The notes beneath the pieces are model-generated. The model was given only the letters and a program-made list of their open reading frames with translations, was not told the DNA's origin and did not search any database. Positions 1 to 6,136 of a stretch of 6,267 bases of DNA are shown here, in pieces. A program made the translations under genes and the position numbers. Source of the stretch: Methyloceanibacter sp. (GTDB lineage: Bacteria > Pseudomonadota > Alphaproteobacteria > Rhizobiales > Methyloligellaceae); contig JAENXG010000142.1 of assembly GCA_016649675.1 (NCBI GenBank), positions 1 to 6,267 on the forward strand, written 5' to 3'. Within the stretch, counting starts at the first letter, position 1, and the number at the start of each line of letters is the position of its first letter.

Positions 1-324
1 CCCTGTGCCCTTACCGGGGGTCCTCTCCGGGCTCTTGCATCTCGCGGAGCGAAAGGGATGCGTAACCCGGAAGACTCTCGCACTATCCCCACTGTCAGTG
101 AGAGATTGGACTCGGAGCGTTGTCGGGCTTAAGTTCCGCCGTGATCAGCCCCCTTGGTCCTTTGCCGTAACGCACGAGCAGGCAGTGTCAAACTAATGCG
201 AACCAGACAGCGAAGTGCGCGAAGCGGATTGCGTCAGGCTGCCAGTTGACGCCACTCGGTTGCGCGCAGGTGGACTTGTTGAACAAAATGAAGGAGAGGA
301 GTGAGCGCAGGTCGCGCATAGTAA
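1..324. other. Gene-poor left edge, no recognisable gene
   Basis: I recognise no protein here on either strand. A 63-codon open frame (5-196, +) has no family likeness that I can name, and its stop lies inside the inverted repeat at 181-204. The helicase-nuclease frame that begins after 324 is closed upstream by adjacent TAG and TAA codons (319-324), so any earlier part of that gene is gone or out of frame. A small imperfect palindrome (GCGTCA at 231-236, TGACGC at 247-252) is present without a known role. The stretch is best read as rearranged remnant DNA. Confidence 0.5.
181..204 (+). repeat. Left copy of a 24-bp perfect inverted repeat
   Basis: This stretch, beginning GGCAGTGTCAAAC, is the exact reverse complement of 2154-2177. 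Similarity stops sharply on both sides of the 24 bases. Length and perfection make chance very unlikely in a window this size, so the two copies look like terminal inverted repeats of an insertion element, or facing ends of two elements of one type. Bases next to the outer tips (GAGCA on the left, CCTGG on the right) do not match, so no target duplication is seen. The repeat carries TGTCAA, that is TTGACA reading leftward out of the unit. Confidence 0.8.
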
Positions 325-1101
325 TGTCCCGGCGGCTCGGTCCGGCCGGGTCTGCACCCGCCAATTGCCAATGGATCCGACATTGTATGGTGGGATCCGT
401 CGGTGTTGAAGCTCGATGTACAGGAAGAAGCTTCGCTGCGTCAGCTGCGCATTCTCGAGTCCGGTAAAGATGACGCTGCCGCGGCTACCAGTGAGGAAAA
501 TTATGGTCGCTGGAAACTTGCTCGCAACGAGGTACTCTCGCGGGCATCACATCCATCTATTTCGGTGCAGACCGTTACCTCGCTCGCGCGAGAACTGAAC
601 GGGAGCACAGGAATTCAGATCGAAACGGCGGCGCGTTCTGTTGCGAAGCGTCCCGCTGGTCGGCGCTTTGGCGCGCTAGTTCACTCGATGCTTGCTGCTT
701 TGGATCTGAATTGCACACCCGCAGAGATCGACAGCGCCGCGGATTTGCATGGCAGACTTGTGAATGCGACCCAGGAGGAGATCGACGCCGCGGCGACGAC
801 TGTCGTCGACGCGTTGAGCCACCCTCTCATGCGCAGGGCTGCAGCCATAAGCGCCGGTAGTTTACGTCGGGAGGTCCCGATTATGCTTCGGCGTGATGAC
901 GGAACGCTCGCCGAAGGCGTGGTGGACCTCGCTTTTCTGGAGGAAGGACCGGATTTTGCCGGCTGGACAGTGGTGGATTTCAAGACCGATCTGGAAATCG
1001 AATCGGGCCGCGCCGAATATTCAGCCCAGGTGGCTCTCTATGCGGAAGCGATCGAGAGGGCAACGAACGCGACGGCAAGGGGAATTCTTCTTGTGATCTA
1101 G
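325..1101 (+). pseudogene. C-terminal remnant of an AddA/RecB-like helicase-nuclease (UvrD superfamily), PD-(D/E)XK nuclease domain
   Basis: The open frame encodes about 258 residues that look like the last quarter of a UvrD-type ATP-dependent exonuclease of roughly 1,100 residues, an enzyme class that unwinds and degrades DNA ends for recombinational repair. Counting from codon 325, it begins with the linker containing VVWWDPSVL-like sequence (here IVWWDPSVL). It then holds a complete RecB-family nuclease signature: FGALVH with His120, GVVDLAF with Asp201, VVDFKTD with Asp218 and Lys220, and QVALY with Gln235 and Tyr239. All helicase motifs are absent, and TAG and TAA codons (319-324) close the frame upstream. 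No good start exists; TTG at 403 or the internal ATG at 688 would be the alternatives. It lies inside the 24-bp inverted repeat and converges on the winged-helix gene, with 34 bases between them. Family is fairly certain; whether any product is made is unknown. Confidence 0.78.
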
Positions 1102-1135
1102 TTGAATGAACAAGGCAGCAAAACGGAGCCTTTGC

Positions 1136-1489
1136 CTACTTCATTTTGGGTTGACGAAAGGGATCCCCTTGTCTCTTAGTTTTGCCTTTTCTGGGCCTTG
1201 GCCTAGTCGCCTGGGCGACGCCGCGACCGGGCTTGGCGCGCCGAAACGCTCGGTCGCCATTAAACCAAAAATCGTCTCGTTGATTTTTCAGTACGGCTCG
1301 CCAGACGTTGAGCTTTGAAGCAGCAGAAAGGTGCTTAAGGGCTCTGAGCACCGAGACGCGATGCTTTTTTTCCACCCAAGCAATGCCAAACACGCGGCAG
1401 CAGAGCTCCCGCGTCGTGAAAAGTTTTTTGTGATTTCTCGCCAATATCGCAACTAGTTGCGTCTGGACCGCTCCTGGACCTCTGCCCAC
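1136..1489 (-). CDS. Small winged-helix-like DNA-binding protein with a basic tail
   Basis: The gene encodes 117 residues with a GTG start. Upstream on the coding strand a GAGGGGG ribosome-binding site lies a few bases before the start, which supports this start. Residues about 5-55 look like a small winged-helix fold: a first helix (VQTQLVAILAR), the FTTRELCCRVFG segment near 24-35, and a recognition-helix-like VEKKHRVSVLRALKHL near 39-54. Residues after about 80 are rich in Arg, Lys and Pro and look disordered and nucleic-acid binding. I recall similar short proteins from rhizobia but cannot name a family with certainty, and no target is known. There is no signal peptide or membrane segment. 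It sits inside the inverted-repeat unit and faces the helicase-nuclease remnant. Real gene: likely. DNA-binding role: inference from helix pattern and charge. Confidence 0.6.
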   Translation of the reverse strand: MGRGPGAVQTQLVAILARNHKKLFTTRELCCRVFGIAWVEKKHRVSVLRALKHLSAASKLNVWRAVLKNQRDDFWFNGDRAFRRAKPGRGVAQATRPRPRKGKTKRQGDPFRQPKMK

Positions 1490-1667
1490 TGCACCCCCTC
1501 ACTCAAGTTCTAAGTGTTTCCTTTGTAGCCAATTTTCCGCTAAGGGTGAAGGATATCAAATCAGCCGCATCCCTTTGAACGCCGTTCGGCATTTTAGCTT
1601 GCGCCGGGCGAACTCTGCGGCGCGCCTTCAAAACGTATGACAGCGCATATATTCACAGGAGGGTTGC

Positions 1668-1862
1668 ATGCTCTCACTGAGCAGATTGGTGTCGCAAGAC
1701 AAGTCACAATCGACTCCGATAGCGCGCGGAAATTGCCAGCCTGAAAATTGTTCAAACAAGAATCGTAATGCCGCCGCTCGGTCTGGATCTGCCGAGAGTG
1801 CCCCTAAGGTCCCACCGTATTTACTGAGTGAGAGAGAGTGGGTTCGACAATTTGGATATTGA
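1668..1862 (+). CDS. Possible 64-residue hypothetical protein
   Basis: An ATG at 1668 is preceded by AGGAGGG (1657-1663) at ideal spacing, and TATATT (1647-1652) lies just before that. The 64-residue product is polar and rich in Ser, Asn, Gln and Ala, has two Cys (near 23 and 28), and ends in a more ordered-looking LLSEREWVRQFGY. No signal peptide, membrane segment or known domain is visible. The ribosome-binding site is the main argument for a real gene; composition and the lack of any family argue against it. It could also be the surviving front of a longer protein cut short by later mutation, since the sequence downstream to about 2150 is open only in short pieces. Confidence 0.33.
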   Translation: MLSLSRLVSQDKSQSTPIARGNCQPENCSNKNRNAAARSGSAESAPKVPPYLLSEREWVRQFGY

Positions 1863-2197
1863 CGCACCCGAAACCTTGAAATCCCGAGTGGGCAGCGCGT
1901 GCCGGCGACTATCTGGCGAGGTCTCGGTCGAAAGAGGTGGCGTCGGCTCTGTATCCTCCGCGCTTGTCCGTACCAGGCAGTGAGCGAGCAGCTAACGCCG
2001 TGTTTCCCAGCAAAGGGACACATGTTCTACCGGCTGGCCCTTGGCAGATCAGACTGAACTATCTGAGAACGCGGAGAGCAGGCGAGCTATCACGACCTGC
2101 TCGATCTGGACTCTATCGCCCTCAAGCGCACCGCGTCGTCAAGCGGAGCAAGAGGTTCGCATTAGTTTGACACTGCCCCTGGCTGCATTGTTTCAAA
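1863..2197. other. Degenerate stretch without a recognisable gene
   Basis: Short open pieces occur in all forward frames but none has a ribosome-binding site or a family I recognise. One piece (about 2072-2164) reads like a short charged helix (HDLLDLDSIALKR) but is closed by stops on both sides. The right copy of the 24-bp inverted repeat lies at 2154-2177. The part after 2177 begins the upstream region of the 2311 gene. Confidence 0.45.
2154..2177 (-). repeat. Right copy of a 24-bp perfect inverted repeat
   Basis: This is the exact reverse complement of 181-204, ending TTTGACACTGCC on the + strand. It contains a consensus TTGACA (2167-2172) facing rightward, out of the unit and toward the secreted-protein genes, in the way some insertion sequences carry an outward -35 element. 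No good -10 hexamer follows at 16-18 bases (only TTTCAA at 18). The FixK/FNR-type box begins 20 bases beyond the repeat, so the boundary falls immediately upstream of that promoter. Confidence 0.8.
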
Positions 2198-2211
2198 TTG
2201 ATACGGATCAA
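2198..2211 (+). promoter_or_regulatory. FixK/FNR-type box upstream of the His/Arg-rich secreted protein
   Basis: TTGATACGGATCAA is a perfect match to the FNR/FixK target TTGAT-N4-ATCAA. Regulators of this family activate genes under low oxygen; in bradyrhizobia FixK2 does so in microoxic and symbiotic cells. If the site acts as a class II activator site centred near -41.5, transcription would begin near 2246. The -10 position would then be TGTTTT (2234-2239), which is a weak match, leaving a leader of about 65 bases before the ATG at 2311. The box is clear; its use is inferred. Confidence 0.68.
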
Positions 2212-2310
2212 CACGTCATAATCATGCCTCCTTTGTTTTGGTAGCTTTCAGCCCCGTTAAACTGCTTATTTTTATCCGGCCCATCGCTTAGCAAAAAGGG
2301 GAACAATTCG

Positions 2311-2556
2311 ATGCAAGCAGTCGCTCGTCGTAAAGCCTTCATCGGAGTGGTATGCGGCACGTTGATAGCCATTGCCGCAGCCTTTGTTCCGCACGTCGCA
2401 AACTCGATGCCGTTGGCGATTAGCAAAGCTGATCTTGCGAAGTCCAACTCCCTCGTCCAGCAGGCTAGGGTGACCGTGCACGTAGGTCCGCGTCACCGTC
2501 ACCGTCACTGGCGTTGCCGGTGGCATCGGGGACGTAGGATTTGTGGCTGGCGGTAA
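2311..2556 (+). CDS. Small secreted protein with His/Arg/Trp-rich C-terminus
   Basis: The 81-residue product starts at an ATG with AGGGGA (2297-2302) eight bases upstream. Residues 1-32 form a Sec signal peptide: a basic start (ARRK, 5-8), a hydrophobic core (about 9-26) and a plausible cleavage after Ala-Asn-Ser (30-32). The mature part is about 49 residues. It has a short polar helix-like stretch (33-53) and a tail from 59 holding three Arg-His pairs (61-66), Trp67, Cys69, Trp71, His72, Cys78 and Trp80. The Arg-His pairs come from three tandem CGTCAC hexamers (2491-2508). The tail could bind metal, anionic surfaces or nucleic acid, and the two Cys could form a disulfide; none of this is proven. 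Small secreted proteins with such tails are, as I recall, frequent in Bradyrhizobium, without an assigned function. A FixK/FNR-type box lies about 100 bases upstream. Confidence 0.7.
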   Translation: MQAVARRKAFIGVVCGTLIAIAAAFVPHVANSMPLAISKADLAKSNSLVQQARVTVHVGPRHRHRHWRCRWHRGRRICGWR

Positions 2557-2567
2557 TAACTTCCCTC

Positions 2568-2589
2568 GCGCGCTCATCGAGAGGCGCGC
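2568..2589 (+). terminator. Possible hairpin after the His/Arg-rich gene
   Basis: GCGCGCTC (2568-2575) can pair with GAGGCGCGC (2581-2589), giving eight pairs with one bulged G and a five-base loop, starting 12 bases after the stop codon. No run of T follows, so this is at best a weak or Rho-assisted terminator or a message-stabilising hairpin. Confidence 0.3.
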
Positions 2590-2621
2590 CGGATGTGACT
2601 GCTACAGTCGAAACCTGCAAT

Positions 2622-2663
2622 TTGACTCTGATCAATTTAGGCGCAGTCGTTCCACGATATGAC
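2622..2663 (+). promoter_or_regulatory. FixK/FNR-dependent promoter of the EF-hand gene
   Basis: TTGACTCTGATCAA (2622-2635) fits the FixK2 target TTGA/C-N6-T/G-CAA and the FNR-type palindrome with one departure. A -10-like TATGAC (2658-2663) follows. Taking transcription to start near 2670, the box is centred at -41.5, the class II activator distance, and the leader to the ATG at 2726 is about 56 bases. This is the better arranged of the two boxes in the window. The sequence and spacing are seen; oxygen control is inferred from the family of regulators that use such sites. Confidence 0.62.
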
Positions 2664-2725
2664 TGGCCTGCGCCAGAGCATCGCTCAGCGTGAAGCTTCG
2701 TGATCTCAACCGGAGGACAAGTTCG

Positions 2726-3010
2726 ATGATTAGATTGACGACTGTTACAAGTTTGGCATTGCTGCTCACCACCGGGTATGCCCTGGCCGGGCAGATGACC
2801 TCCGGTCGTCCATCAGCCGTTCTGACCCCCGAGCAGTGTCAGGAAGTTTGGAGCAAAGCTGTTCCCACAGGCGATGCGCTAGCAAAAAAAGACGCCGTCC
2901 CTTACATCGTCAACTTCAAGTTGGTGGATACCGACCACAACGGACAAATCTCGAAGAGCGAATTTGATTTCGCCTGTACTAAAGGCCTTGTGAAATACAC
3001 GAAGCACTAA
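2726..3010 (+). CDS. Small periplasmic EF-hand protein
   Basis: The 94-residue product begins at the ATG preceded by GGAGG (2712-2716) at nine bases; an upstream in-frame start at 2690 would spoil the signal peptide. Residues 1-21 are a Sec signal peptide ending in Ala-Leu-Ala before Gly22. The mature protein has an LTPEQCQEVWSKA helix (33-45). It then has one complete calcium-binding EF-hand loop at 68-79: Asp68, Asp70, Asn72, Gly73, Ile75, Ser76 and Glu79, all at canonical positions. Cys38 and Cys84 could pair in the periplasm. A lone EF-hand usually needs a partner, so dimerisation or a degenerate second hand around 46-60 is possible. The function is unknown; calcium binding is well supported by the loop. 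It is transcribed from its own likely FixK/FNR-type promoter and closed by a strong hairpin. Confidence 0.82.
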   Translation: MIRLTTVTSLALLLTTGYALAGQMTSGRPSAVLTPEQCQEVWSKAVPTGDALAKKDAVPYIVNFKLVDTDHNGQISKSEFDFACTKGLVKYTKH

Positions 3011-3038
3011 CCTGTAGCGCGCTCAAGCGAGGCTTGTG

Positions 3039-3075
3039 TGCCGGGTCCTGCCAACGATAGCAGGACCCGGCATTT
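3039..3075 (+). terminator. Intrinsic-type terminator after the EF-hand gene
   Basis: A perfect 13-bp stem pairs TGCCGGGTCCTGC (3039-3051) with its reverse complement at 3060-3072 around an eight-base loop, 29 bases after the stop codon. Only TTT (3073-3075) follows, a short tail typical of GC-rich alphaproteobacteria. It separates the EF-hand gene from the alkylsulfatase gene. Confidence 0.72.
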
Positions 3076-3092
3076 ACGCAGGCTCATTAGCT

Positions 3093-3116
3093 GAGAAACC
3101 ATCAACGTGGTTTTTC
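3093..3116 (+). other. Second hairpin in the EF-hand/alkylsulfatase gap
   Basis: GAGAAACCA (3093-3101) pairs with TGGTTTTTC (3108-3116), nine pairs including one G-T, around TCAACG. The T run lies within and just after the right arm. It may be a weak second terminator or a structure in the sulfatase leader, 60 bases before that start codon. Confidence 0.3.
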
Positions 3117-3176
3117 CTCATCCTGACCTTCAACGTATCGCGTAAAAGCGAACTCATTCTCAAACAGGAGCAGGCG

Positions 3177-5306
3177 ATGACCACCAGACGACAGTTCATG
3201 GTTTCCGTTCCTGCTGCGGCAGCCGCCTTCGCCCTGGCCGATCAATTCGTTTTGGATGTGGCCCCCGCGCGTGCTCAGCAGATTGACCCTTTGCAGGGAC
3301 ATTTCCATCCCAAGGGTAAAGCACCCTCAAAATTCACGTTGGACGCGTTGAAGCAGGCTAAGGCGACGCTGCCGTTCGCCGATAAAAGAGATTTCGAGGA
3401 GCAGAAGAAGGGACTTATTGCTCCGATGAAAGACCTCAAGATCATGGCGGATGCTGGCCATGTCGCCTGGGACATGGAGCGGTTCCAATTTCTCGATGAA
3501 CAAGACGAGTTCGACAGCATTCACTCCTCGCTGCTCCGTCAGTCCAAATTGAACAACAATTACGGGCTCTACGAGGTGATCCCGGGCATCTATCAGGTCC
3601 GCGGTTTCGACCTATCCGACATCACCTTCATCCGCGGCAAGACCGGCTGGATCGTCTTCGATCCACTGGTCACCGCCGAACCGGTTCGTGCGGCCTGGAA
3701 GCTATTTCAGGAGCATGTCGGGCAAGGCCTTCCCGTCTCGGCTATCGTCTATTCGCACACGCATGCCGACCACTGGGGCGGCGTGCGCGCCATCGTCGAC
3801 GAAGCGGATGCGCGGTCGGGGAAGATCCCCGTCATCGCGCCCATCGACTTCATGGACTTTACGATCTCCGAGAACGTCTACGCCGGCAACGCCATGAATC
3901 GGCGGCTGTTCTACCAATACGGCCTCCTGTTGCCAGCCAGTCCTTATGGTTATGTCGGTCAGGGGCTCGGTCAGGCCGTATCGGCCGGAGCCGTCGGGCT
4001 GATCGCGCCCAACCGCTACGTCAAGGAGGCCATCGAGGAGATCGAGGTCGACGGCGTGCCTATGGTTTTCCAATACACGCCGAACACCGAGGCGCCCCGG
4101 GAGATGAACACCTACATCCCCGACATGAAGGCGCTCTGGATGGCCGAAAACGTCATCGCGTCGCTGCACAATATCTACACGCTGCGTGGCGCTCCGGTGC
4201 GCGATCCTCTCAATTGGTCGAAATACATCGGCGAGGCGCTCTATCGGTTCGGCCTCGAGGCCGAGGTCATGTTCGCCTCGCACCACTGGCCACGCTGGGG
4301 CAACGAGCGCATCCAGGAGGTGCTGCGCGGTCAACGCGACCTCTACGCGAACATGAATAACCAGGTGCTGCACCTCGCCAACCAGGGCGTGACCATCAAC
4401 CAGATCCACAACGTCTATGAGGTCCCGAAGGGTCTGCAGGACAAGTGGTTCTGCCGCGGCTACCACGGCTCTCCTCAGCACAACGCGCGCGGCGTCGTTC
4501 AGCGCTACCTCGGGTTCTGGGATTGCAACCCGACAACTCTCATCCCGCTATCGCCAGCCGACTCCGCACCGCTCTATGTGGAGATGATGGGCGGTGCCGA
4601 TAAGATCCTCGCTCGTGGTCGGGAGTTGCATGATGAGGGTCAATACCTGCTCGCCTCAGAGATCGTGAACAAGCTGGTGCAGGCGCAACCAGATAACGAG
4701 ACCGCTAAGGACCTGCTGGCGGATATCTTCGAGCAACTCGGCTACCAACAGGAGAACCCAGGCCTGCGCAACAGCTTCCTTGCCGCCGCTTACGAGCTCA
4801 GGTCGGGGATTCCGCAGGGCGAGACCGCCAACTCAAGCAGCCCCGACGTGATCCGGGCCATGTCCACCGAGCTGTTCCTCAACTTCCTCGGCATTCGCAT
4901 GGATAGCCGCAAGGCCGAAGGCATGCGGTTCACGATCAACCTCATCACGCCCGACAATGGCGAGAAATTCCTGATCGAGCTGGAGAACGCCACGCTCACC
5001 AACATCAAGGGCTTTCTCGCCGACAAACCCGACCTGACTCTAACCATCAATCGGTCTCATCTTGAGCAAACAATGATGGGCGCGAAAACCCTCGAAGCGC
5101 AGATAGCGGACGGAACCGCCAAAGTGGACGGTGACGTGAGCATTCTGAAGCAGCTCGCTTCGACCATGGTCGACTTCGACCCGCGCTTTGAGATCATGCC
5201 CGGCACAAAGGTTAGGGAACCTGAGGTAACCGGATACGTGGAATCCGGTATCGTCGGAAAAGCCGATCCCTACGAGGCGGTTCCGCGCCAGACCATTGCA
5301 GAATAG
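3177..5306 (+). CDS. Tat-exported alkylsulfatase (metallo-beta-lactamase fold, SdsA1/group III type)
   Basis: The enzyme hydrolyses alkyl sulfate esters to alcohol and sulfate, here probably in the periplasm. The start is the ATG with AGGAG (3166-3170) six bases upstream; the open frame reaches back to 3036, but that lies in the terminator. The product is 709 residues, slightly longer than SdsA1. Residues 1-33 are a Tat signal: TTRRQFM at 2-8, then a hydrophobic stretch and Ala-Arg-Ala before Gln34. The beta-lactamase domain spans about 130-375 with H194-T-H-A-D-H199, Glu305, Glu324 and His369. These fall at a constant offset of 25 from the zinc ligands I remember for Pseudomonas SdsA1. Arg337 likewise matches the remembered sulfate-binding Arg312. 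A dimerisation domain follows to about 515, and an SCP2-like domain (about 555-690) that may hold the lipid-like substrate. No key residue is missing. The exact substrate, and primary versus secondary sulfate preference, cannot be told. It converges on the truncated barrel gene. Confidence 0.92.
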   Translation: MTTRRQFMVSVPAAAAAFALADQFVLDVAPARAQQIDPLQGHFHPKGKAPSKFTLDALKQAKATLPFADKRDFEEQKKGLIAPMKDLKIMADAGHVAWDMERFQFLDEQDEFDSIHSSLLRQSKLNNNYGLYEVIPGIYQVRGFDLSDITFIRGKTGWIVFDPLVTAEPVRAAWKLFQEHVGQGLPVSAIVYSHTHADHWGGVRAIVDEADARSGKIPVIAPIDFMDFTISENVYAGNAMNRRLFYQYGLLLPASPYGYVGQGLGQAVSAGAVGLIAPNRYVKEAIEEIEVDGVPMVFQYTPNTEAPREMNTYIPDMKALWMAENVIASLHNIYTLRGAPVRDPLNWSKYIGEALYRFGLEAEVMFASHHWPRWGNERIQEVLRGQRDLYANMNNQVLHLANQGVTINQIHNVYEVPKGLQDKWFCRGYHGSPQHNARGVVQRYLGFWDCNPTTLIPLSPADSAPLYVEMMGGADKILARGRELHDEGQYLLASEIVNKLVQAQPDNETAKDLLADIFEQLGYQQENPGLRNSFLAAAYELRSGIPQGETANSSSPDVIRAMSTELFLNFLGIRMDSRKAEGMRFTINLITPDNGEKFLIELENATLTNIKGFLADKPDLTLTINRSHLEQTMMGAKTLEAQIADGTAKVDGDVSILKQLASTMVDFDPRFEIMPGTKVREPEVTGYVESGIVGKADPYEAVPRQTIAE

Positions 5307-5406
5307 CCATTCATCGCGGCGGCACTAATTCACATTGCAAGGCCGGGATATGTCCGCCGGGGTCAAAGTGGGGCATTACCAGCTGTCGCGCGGCTCTCTA
5401 GCCTCT

Positions 5407-5442
5407 GGTCGGCTGACCTCCGCTATGGATCAAGAGCCGACC
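5407..5442. other. Inverted repeat in the convergent gap
   Basis: GGTCGGCT (5407-5414) is the exact reverse complement of AGCCGACC (5435-5442), with 20 bases between. It lies between the ends of the alkylsulfatase and the barrel gene and overlaps the start of a ten-base palindrome, CCAAGCTTGG (5442-5451). There is no T run on either strand, so a bidirectional terminator role is only possible. The rest of the gap (5307-5482) holds nothing I recognise. Confidence 0.3.
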
Positions 5443-5482
5443 CAAGCTTGGCCGACATCAAATGTCCGTTGCCGCTAAGTCA

Positions 5483-6136
5483 TTACCAGCGAAAGGTCGC
5501 TCCGAGCAGAGGCCCATGCAACACGGCATCAATGCCGTTCTTGCCATGCGCACCGGTCTCGCTGAAATCCACCGAAAGGGCGCGATAGCCGAGCACTGCG
5601 TGAAGCGGCATCCCCAAGAACATGGTGTCGTAGCCGTAGGCCGCGACTACCTGCCAGGAAAATTCGCTGCCCGCTCCAAACCCGCCCACGTCCCCTTCAA
5701 GCGAAAGCTCTTTTCCGGCGGAAATCTCGTGCCTGATACGTCCTCCCACGACCGGGTCCACCCACTCGAGCGTGCCGGATTTAGCGATCGCCCGCGTCCC
5801 TGAGCGTTGCAGCACCAGTCCAAGGTCCTCAAGATTCAAGGTCGCGGTTCCGGTAACGTGTAATGAGAGGTCAGCATCTTGGTTCCAATAGCGGAAGCTT
5901 CCCATGGCATCTAAGGCGGTGAAGCCTGTCCCTCCACTATTCGGCCATCGGGCAATCTCGTAAGCGACGCCAGACTGAATAATGGTCGATGTGTAGTTGA
6001 GCTGGGCGTGTGCCTTCAGCGTGATACCAACAGTAGGACCGAGCTTCGTAACGATGTCGCGCTGCACCTCAAGGTGACCTGGGAAGCCCAGGTCCATCCA
6101 CGCGGCATCGGTAAAAAACGCAAATGGGTTGGCCGA
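5483..6136 (-). pseudogene. Outer-membrane beta-barrel protein, front replaced by a transposase fragment
   Basis: About 216 residues match the back part of an alphaproteobacterial outer-membrane beta-barrel protein of roughly 250-300 residues. Strands alternate polar and hydrophobic residues. A conserved run reads GTLEWVDPVVGGRIR, then GDVGGFGAGS, a Trp-Gln-Val strand and GYRALSVDFSE, ending in GPLLGATFRW with the terminal aromatic residue that directs barrel assembly. The stop is TAA (5483-5485). The signal peptide and first strands are missing: the frame runs without a stop into transposase sequence (junction near 6130-6136). As no export signal remains, a functional outer-membrane product is unlikely unless translation starts elsewhere. 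The role was probably structural or porin-like; no substrate can be assigned. It converges on the alkylsulfatase gene. Confidence 0.7.

Noticed and set aside
5..196. 63-codon + strand ORF at the left edge
   Set aside because: No recognisable similarity or start signal, and its stop falls inside the inverted repeat.
1106..1318. 70-codon + strand ORF
   Set aside because: It lies antisense to the winged-helix-like gene, which has better start signals and protein-like structure.
1596..1613. Possible type III regulon (tts) box on the - strand upstream of the winged-helix-like gene
   Set aside because: The CGCAAGCT half fits, but the GTCAG-N-TT half does not; only about ten of fifteen remembered consensus positions match.
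1628..2023. 131-codon open frame on the - strand
   Set aside because: It has no ribosome-binding site, domain or protein-like hydrophobic pattern, and it runs across both the small + strand ORF and the degenerate stretch.
1937..2170. 77-codon + strand ORF
   Set aside because: Pro/Arg-rich, no ribosome-binding site or family, and it ends inside the inverted repeat.
2690..2725. Upstream start of the EF-hand protein
   Set aside because: It would put 12 charged residues before the signal peptide; the ATG at 2726 has GGAGG at good spacing.
3036..3176. Upstream extension of the alkylsulfatase to 3036
   Set aside because: The extra 47 codons lie in the terminator hairpin and would bury the Tat signal. 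The ATG at 3177 has its own ribosome-binding site.
3702..4481. 259-codon open frame on the - strand
   Set aside because: It is antisense to the conserved alkylsulfatase, including its metal-binding region; its length reflects the codon bias of that gene.
5350..5470. Repeated ATGTCCG motif at 5350 and 5462 in the convergent gap
   Set aside because: Only seven bases are shared, too short to claim a repeat or an element end.
5462..5803. 113-codon + strand ORF
   Set aside because: It is antisense to the conserved C-terminal half of the beta-barrel gene.
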